Assembly (NCBI GenBank): GCA_002772535.1
Contig: PFDP01000014.1
Location: 334,136-394,946 of the forward strand
Direction: 5' to 3'
Origin: Candidatus Peregrinibacteria bacterium CG10_big_fil_rev_8_21_14_0_10_36_19
GTDB taxonomy: Bacteria > Patescibacteriota > Gracilibacteria > UBA1369 > LOWO2-01-FULL-3
DNA length: 60,811 nt
Part shown: positions 35,812-43,880 of the stretch, piece after piece
Position numbering within the stretch: the first letter of the stretch is position 1
How the letters are laid out: the number at the start of each line of letters is the position of its first letter
Translations under genes and position numbers: made by a program
Notes under the pieces: model-generated
What the model was told of the DNA's origin: nothing
What the model saw: only the letters and a program-made list of their open reading frames with translations
The model's database searches: none

Positions 35812-36908
35812 TGAAAATACTAGTAATAAATTCAGGCTCTTCTTCAGTTAAATACCAATTTTTCAATAACAAAAATGAAGTAATAAAAAAAGGGTATGTA
35901 GAAAGAATTGGTCTACCACTAGCCAAATGCAAAAACCACGCCGAAGCCATCAATCAAATAATTATGTCCTTACCAGAAACTCCTGATGCCATAGGCCATA
36001 GAGTTGTACACGGTGGAAATTTATACAACAAAGCAACAAAAATCACTACAACAGTGATAAAACATATAAAAGAGCTTTCATCATTAGCGCCTCTACACAA
36101 CCCCCACAATCTCGAAGGAATTTTAATATGCAAAAAATTATTACCAAAAACACCACAAGTAGCAGTGTTCGACACCGCTTTTCATCAAACAATTCCAGAA
36201 ATAGCGCATCGCTATGCCATACCAAAAAAATATTATGAAAAAAACAACATTCGTCGTTATGGATTTCATGGTACTAGCCACCAATATGTTGTTAACGAAG
36301 CTCTCAAACACATGAAAACCAAAAAAGCCAAAATAATTTCCTGCCATCTCGGCAATGGCTCATCAATTACAGCCACACTCAACGGAAAATCTATAGACAC
36401 AACCATGGGCTTCACTCCTCTAGAAGGCATCATGATGGGCACCAGATCAGGCTCCATAGACTCAGGTATTATTTTCCACCTTCATAACAAATTAAAATTA
36501 AAGCCTGAAAAAATCGAACAAATTCTACAAAATGAATCCGGACTACTTGGACATTCAGGCATATCTTCCGATATGCGTAAAATCTACGCCAAATACAAAA
36601 AGGGCAACAAAGCAGCCATCGCCACAATCGAAACACTAGCCTATCAAATAGCAAAACAAATAGGAGCATATGCTGCCTCCCTAAATGGCCTAGACGCCAT
36701 AATATTTACAGGAACCTTAGGTCAAAATGCTTTCTATGTACGTAAAATCGCCCTAGAACAACTCACCTATCTCGGACTTAAAATCGACCCAAATCTCAAC
36801 ACCAAAAACTCCTCAGCAATTCACCACAAAACCTCAAAAATAAAAGCCTTCGTAATTCCAACAAACGAAGAATTACAAATTGCTAAAGAAACAAGAGATA
36901 CAGTTTAA
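35811..36908 (+). CDS. ackA: Acetate kinase
   Basis: Makes acetate and ATP from acetyl phosphate and ADP. 365 residues, slightly shorter than the usual ~400. Opens ILVINSGSSSVKYQ; GHRVVHGG, FDTAFHQTIPEIAHRYAIP, YGFHGTSHQY and LGNGSSITA are all present, with catalytic and ATP-binding residues intact. Last gene of pta operon. Only 12 bases separate its stop from the large palindrome at 36921. Confidence 0.96.
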   Translation: MKILVINSGSSSVKYQFFNNKNEVIKKGYVERIGLPLAKCKNHAEAINQIIMSLPETPDAIGHRVVHGGNLYNKATKITTTVIKHIKELSSLAPLHNPHNLEGILICKKLLPKTPQVAVFDTAFHQTIPEIAHRYAIPKKYYEKNNIRRYGFHGTSHQYVVNEALKHMKTKKAKIISCHLGNGSSITATLNGKSIDTTMGFTPLEGIMMGTRSGSIDSGIIFHLHNKLKLKPEKIEQILQNESGLLGHSGISSDMRKIYAKYKKGNKAAIATIETLAYQIAKQIGAYAASLNGLDAIIFTGTLGQNAFYVRKIALEQLTYLGLKIDPNLNTKNSSAIHHKTSKIKAFVIPTNEELQIAKETRDTV

Positions 36909-36920
36909 AAGCCTATTTCA

Positions 36921-37192
36921 ATTTATAGGAACCTTTATGATTTTGTGAGTTGAGGAATTCTGACAGTAAATCCTATTGAAGAAATGCGCAAAAATCTCAA
37001 CTGTTTGAGGAAATGTTTATATAACAACATTATGCGAAGTCCGTTTTTGGTGGCAGCATTCGCTGACCAGCCAAAAAGCGGGACGAAGCCACACTTTCAA
37101 AAAACATTTCCGAGTTTTGAGATTTAGCATTTCAAAATATAGATTTACTCAAAATTCTGATCTGAACAAAAGAATAAAGAGTTCCTATAAAT
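36921..37192. repeat. 272-bp imperfect palindrome with 12-bp perfect ends
   Basis: ATTTATAGGAAC (36921-36932) is exactly inverted at 37181-37192. The arms stay recognisably complementary for about 95 bases each (for example the GTAAATC and AAATCTCAA blocks and a GGAAATGTTT block on both arms). The centre folds as GTCC-G-TTTTTGG-TGG (37039-37053) against CCAGCCAAAAAGCGGGAC (37067-37084), capped by CAGC-ATTC-GCTG. The right end runs 8 bases into the 3' end of the convergent gene and supplies its stop. No transposase. It fills the entire gap between ackA and that gene. Confidence 0.85.
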
Positions 37193-39182
37193 CTTGTTCA
37201 TAAATAGCATCTGCACTCAGCACATACATTTTTCTAACATCCGGATCAACATATACATCTCTCAATTCACCTACACCTTCAAACAAATATTGAGCTTCAT
37301 AAGTAACATTCCCCGTTCTTGAATCTTTTCTATAAACCAAAACTCTTGCTTCAGCACTATCTAAAACAAATATTTGATCCAACTTTTCATCAGTATAAAT
37401 AACCTTTGGATCTTTTAAGTTAGAATATGGAGGATTGTTAACAAAAAACTCTGCTTTCTTACCAGCATAAAATTTAGAAATATCTCCAGCACTATTCAAA
37501 AGATAAATATTAGAATCAATACAAATACTTCTAGAAGTGCTTAAATCTTCACCTTCTGGCAAATAGGCTTCACCGGAACCAAATGTGTCACTAGTACCTT
37601 TGTAAGCATATCTCCAAATTTGGCTTCCATCAGCATCTAATAAATAAATTTTATTACTCCAATCAGCAATATCAACCGCTTTGTGGAAAGAACCATCTGT
37701 TGTATCCATAAAGGAAACCGTGCCATCACGATATTCCAGCAATTTTCCAGATTTAGTTAAGAAAACGATAGAATTTCTGTCATCAAAACCGGTAGCAGCA
37801 ATCACAGTTTCTTGATCATCAAGCGTTACAGGATCTTGAACTTGATCCAAAACAACTTCATACAAACCATCAGCCTCATAAACAAACACTCTATTTCCAA
37901 CTCTAGCAAAACCTAAAGCGCTAACATTCGAACGCTTAGCTGCTAAATCAGCTAGTTTTTTAGGAGAAGATAGCCTTTGGACATTATCAAGCTTGTCTCT
38001 AGTTTCATCAATTTGGATTAAATAAACCTTAGCTCTATCACGATAATTTCCAGAATTTAAAACCTCAATCGCATCTAAATATGCTTTATCCAAAATATCT
38101 TTTGCCAATTCCTTATCGTAAGCCCCTTTTGTTTCAGCTTCTGCAATCTTTTCTTGAACATTACTCAAAATACCATCTAATCTGCCCAATTCTTCACGTG
38201 ATGCTTTTTGAGCACCAGCAATCCAAATACCAATCAAAAGAACTCCAATAACAATAACCAGCAAAGCCAAAACCTTATCCTTTCCAAAACCTGCAGAAAA
38301 TAAACCTCTATAACCACGACCAAAAAATTCTCCAACTGAATTCAAAATTCCCTTACCTCCACTTAAAACCTGTGGACTCTTAGATTTGTAGCCATTAAAC
38401 ATAGTTACAAATTTTCCTGTAAGTGTTTCCTTATTAGCAGAAAAATGACCATCATCAGATTCTAAAACACTTTTAGCAGCCATATCCACATCAGACTCTA
38501 TTCTCTTTACATCATCAAAACTAGCTTTTTCAAAAACCATTGCCGTGAAACCAATTCTTCCCAACATTTCTGTAGAAATAATATCTCTAATTTCGTTCAA
38601 AGTGCCCTCAACATCATTTTTATTTATTGCTTGAGCCAAATCAGTCTTACCAATATATCTTAATAAACGAGTAGTCGAAAAAATAATAAAATCACCCTCT
38701 TCAATTTTTCCATTTGCTATACTACTAAAAACATCTTTTGAATCATCATCCTCATCACCAAGACCCTCAGTAACTATACTCACATATCTCTTCCTTATAA
38801 GGTACGCTTCACTATCACCCGCTTTAGACAAAAATAACGTATCACCAACAATAGCAGCAACAACAACATTCAAGTTGCCAATATAGCCAGAGCTTTTTTG
38901 TGACATAAATTTACCTAAAACATCGTTTACATCTTTCAAAGCTATTTCAAAACGATCATATGGATCCATACTTACATCTTGAAAAAAGCTACCTCTTAGA
39001 GTTTCAAAAATAGCAGCTCCAATCTCATCTGCATCTACAGGATTATTTTGGACTTCCAGATTTATGAAGATCTGTCCGCCATTTTCTCCATGTTCATGAA
39101 AAAGATCATAGGCATAGTTTTCGAGGAAACTATTATCATCTTTCCCCACAAACATGAATTCATAAGCAGCTTTTAGTGGCAT
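37185..39182 (-). CDS. PP2C-like domain membrane protein with extracytoplasmic propeller-like domain
   Basis: 665 residues. Residues 1 to about 235 resemble PP2C-type phosphatases or their inactive relatives (VAAIVGDTLFLSKAGDSEAY, then GDFIIFSTTRLLRYI), although some metal Asp are not evident. One membrane helix lies at about 300-320 (VLALLVIVIGVLLIGIWIAG), followed by a coiled coil (about 325-390) and a region of repeated strands like a beta propeller (about 405-665, e.g. NRVFVYEADGLYEVV, DQIFVLDSAEARVLVYRK). This layout suggests a sensor outside and a signalling domain inside. Its stop TAG lies in the palindrome. Confidence 0.75.
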   Translation of the reverse strand: MPLKAAYEFMFVGKDDNSFLENYAYDLFHEHGENGGQIFINLEVQNNPVDADEIGAAIFETLRGSFFQDVSMDPYDRFEIALKDVNDVLGKFMSQKSSGYIGNLNVVVAAIVGDTLFLSKAGDSEAYLIRKRYVSIVTEGLGDEDDDSKDVFSSIANGKIEEGDFIIFSTTRLLRYIGKTDLAQAINKNDVEGTLNEIRDIISTEMLGRIGFTAMVFEKASFDDVKRIESDVDMAAKSVLESDDGHFSANKETLTGKFVTMFNGYKSKSPQVLSGGKGILNSVGEFFGRGYRGLFSAGFGKDKVLALLVIVIGVLLIGIWIAGAQKASREELGRLDGILSNVQEKIAEAETKGAYDKELAKDILDKAYLDAIEVLNSGNYRDRAKVYLIQIDETRDKLDNVQRLSSPKKLADLAAKRSNVSALGFARVGNRVFVYEADGLYEVVLDQVQDPVTLDDQETVIAATGFDDRNSIVFLTKSGKLLEYRDGTVSFMDTTDGSFHKAVDIADWSNKIYLLDADGSQIWRYAYKGTSDTFGSGEAYLPEGEDLSTSRSICIDSNIYLLNSAGDISKFYAGKKAEFFVNNPPYSNLKDPKVIYTDEKLDQIFVLDSAEARVLVYRKDSRTGNVTYEAQYLFEGVGELRDVYVDPDVRKMYVLSADAIYEQDL

Positions 39183-39205
39183 ATCTTTGATTTTACTTTA
39201 CAGCA

Positions 39206-39257
39206 ACTATACAAAACAAAATATCGACTTGCAAGTATAAACTAATTACTATAAAAT
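39206..39257. promoter_or_regulatory. Divergent promoters sharing a palindromic -35
   Basis: ACTTGCAAGT (39227-39236) is a perfect palindrome containing TTGCAA (39229-39234). Rightward, 17 bp lead to TAAAAT (39252-39257) for rpmH. Leftward, 17 bp lead to TATAGT (39211-39206) for the PP2C-like gene. One -35 could serve both, so polymerase would have to choose a direction. Confidence 0.65.
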
Positions 39258-39286
39258 CACCTGGCTAAATCCCTAAACCATAAGTA

Positions 39287-39415
39287 ATGTTAGGTAAACT
39301 AAAAAAACGAAAAAGACTTAGAAAACACGGATTTCTCAGCCGCGCAGCAGCTGTTTTAAACAGACGCAGATCAAAGGGGAGAAAACAACTTACCGTGAGC
39401 ATACACTCTAAATAA
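39287..39415 (+). CDS. rpmH: Ribosomal protein L34
   Basis: 42 residues, MLGKLKKRKRLRKHGFLSRA then a basic tail ending GRKQLTVSIHSK. KRKRLRKHGF and the RRRSKGRKQLTV end are the L34 pattern; the N-terminal MKRTYQP segment of other bacteria is replaced by MLGKL. Component of the large ribosomal subunit. First gene of the classical rpmH-rnpA-yidC-khpB block; its TAA overlaps the rnpA ATG. It is short enough to be missed by length-filtered gene finders. Confidence 0.95.
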   Translation: MLGKLKKRKRLRKHGFLSRAAAVLNRRRSKGRKQLTVSIHSK

Positions 39416-39735
39416 TGATTGCTCAAAAATTCCGTATACCTAAGGAACACATTCCCTACCTTATGAAAAAGGGTGAGGAAAAGGCTTCCGATTTATTTAT
39501 AATAAGGTATGCTAAAAATGACCAAATTTTTTGCAGGTATCGTACAATTGTAAGTAAAAAAATAGAAAAAGAGGCTGTAGATAGAAATAAGTTACGCAGA
39601 CAAATATACGAAGCAGCAAGAAATAGTGACTATAAATCAGAAAATGGCTACGACATCCTTCTGATTCCTAAGAAACAAATTCTTAAAAAAAGTTTCCAGG
39701 ACATACAAAAAGACCTATGCTCAATAAAATTCTAA
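39415..39735 (+). CDS. rnpA: RNase P protein component
   Basis: 106 residues, basic. Contains the RNR-like helix VDRNKLRRQIYEAAR (about residues 58-72) and the YDILLIPKK strand that define the family. Binds the RNase P RNA (rnpB at 18217) and pre-tRNA leaders. Overlaps rpmH by one base and yidC by 19 bases, as in the widespread gene order. Confidence 0.93.
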   Translation: MIAQKFRIPKEHIPYLMKKGEEKASDLFIIRYAKNDQIFCRYRTIVSKKIEKEAVDRNKLRRQIYEAARNSDYKSENGYDILLIPKKQILKKSFQDIQKDLCSIKF

Positions 39736-40919
39736 AACAGCTCGCAATATTCCTAGCAATCTTCCTTATTATGAATTTTGCTTTTAGCTTATTCAAAGGA
39801 AAAGAAAACATAATAGACAACAATGTAACGATCACCACCTCAAAAAATGAATATGCCTTACGAAAAACTGTTACTGTAGATATTTTTAATGGCACAAATC
39901 AAGAAATAAAATTCAAAGACAATTGCCCAACACAACCTCTAAGAGTTTACAAAAAAGAAAATAATAAATGGATAGAAATCTCAGCCACACAAGAAATTAA
40001 GTGTCCAAAAGTAAAAGAAATCACAATTGCCTCAGGGAAAAGCCTATCTATTCCATATAACTATTGGCAATATTCACTCTTTAAGGACTTAGGCAGATTC
40101 AGAATAGATATGGAAACTGAAATTGCAGGCGAAAAAACCACAATTTCATCAAACGAGTTCATCGTTACAAAAAATAGCCTTTTCTGGCAAAGCGTTATTA
40201 CTATTTTCTACAACCCTATATACAACGCTTTCATTTATCTTATTTCTATAATGCCAGGTCACAACCTAGGACTTGCAATAATTCTTCTCACACTAATTAT
40301 AAGAAGCATTTTGCTGATCCCTTCACAGAAAGCGATGAAATCTCAACAAAAGATGCAAGAGATTCAACCTAAACTAGATGCAATCAAAGAAAAATACAAA
40401 GGTGATCAACAAAGAATCTCAATGGAAACAATGGCTCTATGGAAAGAGGCAAAAGTAAATCCAGCAGGAAGCTGTTTACCTATGCTAATGCAATTACCAT
40501 TTTTAATAGCACTATTCTATGCAGTAAGAAATGTTTCTAATCCAGATATGTCTTACTATCTATATTCAGCGCTTGCAGACTTTAAACTTTCAGAGGTAAA
40601 CACTCTTTTCCTAAATATTCTCGACCTTACAAAACCAGAAGCATACTTTCTACCACTAATAATTGGCGGACTTCAATTCATACAAATGAAACTTTCAATG
40701 GCAAAAAATGGCAAGAAAGAAGTGAAAAATGAGTTTGCAAAAGCACAAAACATGACAATGTATTTCATGCCAATCATGATCGCAGTCTTTACAGCATCAA
40801 TGCCAGCTGGTATAGGAATATACTGGGGCACATCAACTTTGTATGGAATAGTCCAACAAATATTCGTAAATAAGAGCTCCAAAAAAACACAGTCATCTGT
40901 TAAAGTAATAAGCAATTAA
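39717..40919 (+). CDS. yidC: Membrane protein insertase YidC
   Basis: 400 residues. N-terminal helix (about 5-22), a small extracytoplasmic beta domain (about 30-155, with three Cys), then five helices of the insertase core from about 165: YNPIYNAFIYLISIMPGHNL, LAIILLTLIIRSILLIP, the basic loop KSQQKMQEIQPKLDAIKEKY, and the closing PIMIAVFTASMPAGIGIYW. The hydrophilic-groove Arg is RSILL. It inserts membrane proteins alone or with SecYEG. The extracytoplasmic domain is much smaller than in Gram-negative YidC but not absent. Confidence 0.95.
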   Translation: MLNKILKQLAIFLAIFLIMNFAFSLFKGKENIIDNNVTITTSKNEYALRKTVTVDIFNGTNQEIKFKDNCPTQPLRVYKKENNKWIEISATQEIKCPKVKEITIASGKSLSIPYNYWQYSLFKDLGRFRIDMETEIAGEKTTISSNEFIVTKNSLFWQSVITIFYNPIYNAFIYLISIMPGHNLGLAIILLTLIIRSILLIPSQKAMKSQQKMQEIQPKLDAIKEKYKGDQQRISMETMALWKEAKVNPAGSCLPMLMQLPFLIALFYAVRNVSNPDMSYYLYSALADFKLSEVNTLFLNILDLTKPEAYFLPLIIGGLQFIQMKLSMAKNGKKEVKNEFAKAQNMTMYFMPIMIAVFTASMPAGIGIYWGTSTLYGIVQQIFVNKSSKKTQSSVKVISN

Positions 40920-40929
40920 CCAAAAACCC

Positions 40930-41397
40930 ATGACAGATATCGAAGATATCATTAAAGAAACCCTAGAAGAACTACTAAAAAGATTAGAAATAGAATACTC
41001 ACGAATCACAGTAGAAAAAGACGAAGACGAAAGCTACAAAATCAATGTAGAATCAGAAAATCCTAGCATTCTTATTGGATATCATGGTTTAAATGTACAA
41101 GCAATTCAGCACATCCTAAAAGTGCTATGCTGGAAAAAAACAGAAAACAACATGTACAATATCTTTTTAGATATTGATAACTACAGAAAACGCCAAGAAG
41201 AAAATGTAATTGCCTTAGCTGAAAGAAAAATCGAATCAGTAAGACAAAACGGACGCCCACAACATTTACCACCAATGTCTGCTTACTTCCGTCGCCAAAT
41301 ACACACTCTTTGCATGAACACTGGCTACGAAGACATCGAAACACTCAGCCAAGGCGAAGACGACAGAAGACACATAATCATTAAATTAAAAAACTAA
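40930..41397 (+). CDS. khpB: RNA-binding protein KhpB/Jag (KH and R3H domains)
   Basis: 155 residues. A short N-terminus followed by a KH domain with IGYHGLNVQAIQHILKVL (GxxG-like YHGL) and an R3H domain ending DDRRHIIIKL; the QHLPPMSAYFRRQIHTL helix is typical. The long Jag_N domain is missing. Works in RNA regulation of envelope and division genes in other bacteria. Overlaps the next gene by one base. Confidence 0.92.
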   Translation: MTDIEDIIKETLEELLKRLEIEYSRITVEKDEDESYKINVESENPSILIGYHGLNVQAIQHILKVLCWKKTENNMYNIFLDIDNYRKRQEENVIALAERKIESVRQNGRPQHLPPMSAYFRRQIHTLCMNTGYEDIETLSQGEDDRRHIIIKLKN

Positions 41398-42320
41398 TGA
41401 GCTTGCTCAAAAAGTTAACAGGATGGACACTATTATCACTAGTGCTTTTTACCAATATAAAAACACCAACTTTAGCAGAATTTACAGATGTAGACATAGA
41501 AGATCCACATTATGTAGCAATAAGTTACCTTCAAGAACAAGGCATTATTAGCGGATATGAAGACGGTAGCTTCAAACCATATAAAAAAGTGAATCGCGCA
41601 GAAGCCCTAAAAATGCTAACACTGGCAAGTGGTGTAATTTCCGACTCCACAATCACAATTTTAGAAAATCCAGCAGCACCATTCACAGACACTCCCCCTT
41701 TCGCCTGGTACACAAAATATCTAATTGCAGCAAAAGAAAAAGGAATTATAAACGGCTATGAAGATGGAACTTATCAACCAGAAAGTAATGTAAAACTTAT
41801 AGAAGCACTTAAAATTTTCCTAGAATGTTTTAATGACTTAGAATACCCAGACCCAACAGAATATAGTTTCGCCGACAGCTCGCAAGAAGACTGGTATGCA
41901 AAATATGTAGCCTATAGCGCCTCAAAAGATATGCTAACAATTACAGCACAAAACGAAATTCTTCCAGAGCAAGAAATGACGCGTGGCGAACTTGCAGAAA
42001 TAATTTACAGAAAATACAGATCAAAAGAAGGTTATGGATTTGGAAAAGCAACATATTATGGAGCGGCCGCCCATGGTCGCAACACAGCCTCAGGTGAAAC
42101 TTTTGATAAAGATGCCTTAACAGCAGCCCACAAAACCCTACCATTTGGCACAATTGTAGAAGTAACAAACCTAGCAAACGGCAAAAGCATACAAGTAAAA
42201 ATCACAGATCGCGGACCATACGGCCCAGGACGCGTAATAGACCTTTCTTCAGGAGCGTTTAAAGAGTTAGCTCCACTCTCACAAGGAGTAATGTATGTTC
42301 AATACAAAGTAATAGAATGA
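41397..42320 (+). CDS. SLH-domain protein with C-terminal RlpA-like barrel
   Basis: 307 residues. Signal peptide about 1-27, then three S-layer homology units (about 30-80, 92-147, 155-205; e.g. VAISYLQEQGIISGYEDGSF, RAEALKML), then a C-terminal double-psi beta barrel of RlpA type from about 215: GKATYYGAAAHGRNTASGE, PFGTIVEVTNLANGKSIQVK and ITDRGPYGPGRVIDLS. RlpA barrels cleave naked glycan strands in septal peptidoglycan; SLH domains dock to wall polymers. It ends in TGA overlapping the next gene. Confidence 0.93.
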   Translation: MSLLKKLTGWTLLSLVLFTNIKTPTLAEFTDVDIEDPHYVAISYLQEQGIISGYEDGSFKPYKKVNRAEALKMLTLASGVISDSTITILENPAAPFTDTPPFAWYTKYLIAAKEKGIINGYEDGTYQPESNVKLIEALKIFLECFNDLEYPDPTEYSFADSSQEDWYAKYVAYSASKDMLTITAQNEILPEQEMTRGELAEIIYRKYRSKEGYGFGKATYYGAAAHGRNTASGETFDKDALTAAHKTLPFGTIVEVTNLANGKSIQVKITDRGPYGPGRVIDLSSGAFKELAPLSQGVMYVQYKVIE

Positions 42321-42646
42321 TAGACAAACCATACCCCCCAAGACCTCGCCGTAAACCAGTGCAAACACTGCATATGGAAGCAGACAGAACGATTAAAGCT
42401 CTAATAATAACATTAGGAATAATGATAGTAGCTTTATCAGTTATTTTTCTAATTAGCACAAACGAAAGCTCACAACTTGGATACACCCTACAACAAGTAA
42501 AACTAGAAAACGAAGAACTAAAAACAGAAAACAGAAACCTAACAACACAAATTACAGAATCCACAGCCGTAACCGACATGAAAATGAACATGACCCCACC
42601 AGAACAAAAAACCTACGTCACAGAGGAAGATAATAAAGTAAAGTAG
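42317..42646 (+). CDS. Bitopic coiled-coil protein, FtsL/DivIC-like
   Basis: 109 residues: a basic Pro-rich N-terminus (MIDKPYPPRPRRKP), one transmembrane helix (about 30-50), then a leucine-zipper-like coiled coil (LGYTLQQVKLENEELKTENR) and a polar tail. This is the FtsL/FtsB/DivIC architecture of divisome scaffold proteins. The family is too divergent for a firm call, but overlap with the septal-wall-type RlpA gene (ATGA) supports a division role. Last gene of the rpmH cluster. Confidence 0.65.
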   Translation: MIDKPYPPRPRRKPVQTLHMEADRTIKALIITLGIMIVALSVIFLISTNESSQLGYTLQQVKLENEELKTENRNLTTQITESTAVTDMKMNMTPPEQKTYVTEEDNKVK

Positions 42647-42661
42647 CGAAAGTAAAATAAT

Positions 42662-42689
42662 TTGACTTTACGCCGCCAATCCCTATACT
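42662..42689 (+). promoter_or_regulatory. tRNA-Glu promoter
   Basis: TTGACT (42662-42667), 16-bp spacer, TATACT (42684-42689). Start near 42696, about 16 bases before the tRNA. Confidence 0.85.
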
Positions 42690-42711
42690 AATGCTTGCAA
42701 ATTAAAAACAA

Positions 42712-42786
42712 GGTCCCATCGTCTAGTGGTTAGGACAACAGGTTTTCATCCTGTAAACAGGGGTTCAATTCCCCTTGGGACTACCA
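42712..42786 (+). tRNA. tRNA-Glu (UUC)
   Basis: 75 nt including an encoded CCA. Acceptor GGTCCCA pairs with TGGGACT (G-U at the first pair), anticodon stem ACAGG/CCTGT with loop TTTTCAT giving anticodon TTC, T-arm GGGG-TTCAATT-CCCC. D-arm contains the usual TAGTGGTTAGGA. It serves gltX at 31588. Coordinates are exact to a base. Confidence 0.97.
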
Positions 42787-42794
42787 AAAAATCT

Positions 42795-43100
42795 TCAAAA
42801 ATTAATTCTAGATAAATTCTCAGGTAAAGCTAAAACGGCATCCTTATTGAATTTAAACCTAATACCAGAGACCATCGCCTGCTCAGCATCCATTCCAACC
42901 TCATCAGGAGTAACTATCGGCTCTAAATTTGGAGGTTGCATAGCTCTCCATCTATCATAAAAAACGTCACCATTAACTGGCAAATTAACATCCGCCAAAC
43001 ACGCCACAACATAAGCCAAAATAGTAGCAGACAAAGCGTACACAGCGGGCAAAGTTAGCCTCTCAGCCAAACCATCTCCATAGTCTCTTCTATCAATCAT
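42795..43100 (-). CDS. Unknown small protein, one hydrophobic helix
   Basis: 101 residues, not recognised. A hydrophobic stretch (about 17-38, LPAVYALSATILAYVVACLA) may span the membrane. The remainder is acidic and Pro-rich (MQPPNLEPIVTPDEVGMDAE). It ends in TGA 8 bases past the tRNA on the opposite strand. No promoter is evident. It may be a real small gene of this lineage; codon choice resembles neighbours. Confidence 0.6.
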   Translation of the reverse strand: MIDRRDYGDGLAERLTLPAVYALSATILAYVVACLADVNLPVNGDVFYDRWRAMQPPNLEPIVTPDEVGMDAEQAMVSGIRFKFNKDAVLALPENLSRINF

Positions 43101-43172
43101 GTTGTTTTAATAAATTTAAGAGTGGATTATCAACCATAGAGAAGAAAAAGTCAAAATATCATTTTTTTAAAA

Positions 43173-43202
43173 TTGACCACCACCCCATAAGCCACCTATC
43201 AT
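43173..43202 (+). promoter_or_regulatory. Promoter of the Nudix gene (leaderless)
   Basis: TTGACC (43173-43178), 18 bp, TATCAT (43197-43202), then six bases and the ATG at 43209. Confidence 0.75.
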
Positions 43203-43208
43203 ACCAAC

Positions 43209-43748
43209 ATGACATGGAAAAACCTCTCAACAGAAAAAATACTAGAAACGCCATATTTCAGCATAGAAAAAAATAAGGTACAAAAATCGGACGGCAAAAT
43301 CGTTGACCCTTTCTACGTCATCAGAAGACCAAATGTAGTAACAATCGCTCCATTAACAGAAAACAATGAAGTTATTTTGATAAAACAATACAGACATGGC
43401 ATAAATTTAGAAGCCTACGAAATTCCAGCAGGACATGTAGAAAAAGATGAAAATCCTCTCGATGCCGCCCACAGGGAACTGCTTGAAGAAACCGGCTACA
43501 ACAGCAAAGAGCTTATAATGATTAACGAATCTTACTCATCTGTCGGAATTTTAGACAATAAAAACTTCTTTTACATAGCTCAAAACTGTAAAAAAACGCA
43601 TGAACAAAACCTAGATGAATCAGAAGAAATAGAAGTAGAAATTTTTAAAATCAAAGAAGCAATGCAAATGATAAAAGACGGAAAAATCAAAGATATGGCA
43701 TCAATTACAGGACTATTACTGCTCGAAAATTATCTCTCTTCAAGATAA
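43209..43748 (+). CDS. Nudix hydrolase, ADP-ribose pyrophosphatase-like
   Basis: 179 residues. A perfect Nudix box G-x5-E-x7-REL-x-EE-x-G runs from GHVEKDE through HRELLEETGY (about residues 77-98). The preceding VILIKQYRHGINLEAYEIPA resembles ADP-ribose pyrophosphatases (NudF), which split ADP-ribose into AMP and ribose-5-phosphate; other nucleotide-sugar substrates are possible. Single gene with its own promoter. Confidence 0.9.
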   Translation: MTWKNLSTEKILETPYFSIEKNKVQKSDGKIVDPFYVIRRPNVVTIAPLTENNEVILIKQYRHGINLEAYEIPAGHVEKDENPLDAAHRELLEETGYNSKELIMINESYSSVGILDNKNFFYIAQNCKKTHEQNLDESEEIEVEIFKIKEAMQMIKDGKIKDMASITGLLLLENYLSSR

Positions 43749-43816
43749 CAAATACACCCCTCTAAACTGTCAACTCCTTTCTAATAAGTTCCCTTTTAAT
43801 TGGAATATAAGTTTGG

Positions 43817-43880
43817 TATTATCTTAATTACCCACTAGATGTTGTGTGTCATCCTCAAATTAGCCTACAATATCTAGTTT
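43817..43880 (+). promoter_or_regulatory. nrdJ promoter with two probable NrdR boxes
   Basis: TATTAT (43817-43822) with TGG before it is an extended -10 with a weak -35. Two imperfect NrdR-box-like palindromes follow: 43832-43847 (CCACTAGATGTTGTGT, 13 of 16 against ACACWATATATWGTGT) and 43865-43880 (CTACAATATCTAGTTT, 12 of 16). Their starts are 33 bp apart, near the usual paired spacing. They lie just downstream of the predicted start, where bound NrdR would block transcription. Confidence 0.65.

Noticed and set aside
39183-39286. Replication origin next to rpmH
   Set aside because: rpmH-rnpA-yidC-khpB is often near dnaA/oriC, but no cluster of DnaA boxes (TTATCCACA) and no dnaA is visible here.
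42795-42797. TGA read as glycine (genetic code 25)
   Set aside because: Several genes end sensibly at TGA (pilX-like, RNHCP, SLH-RlpA, the orphan at 42795), and overlapping ATGA couplings use it as a stop.
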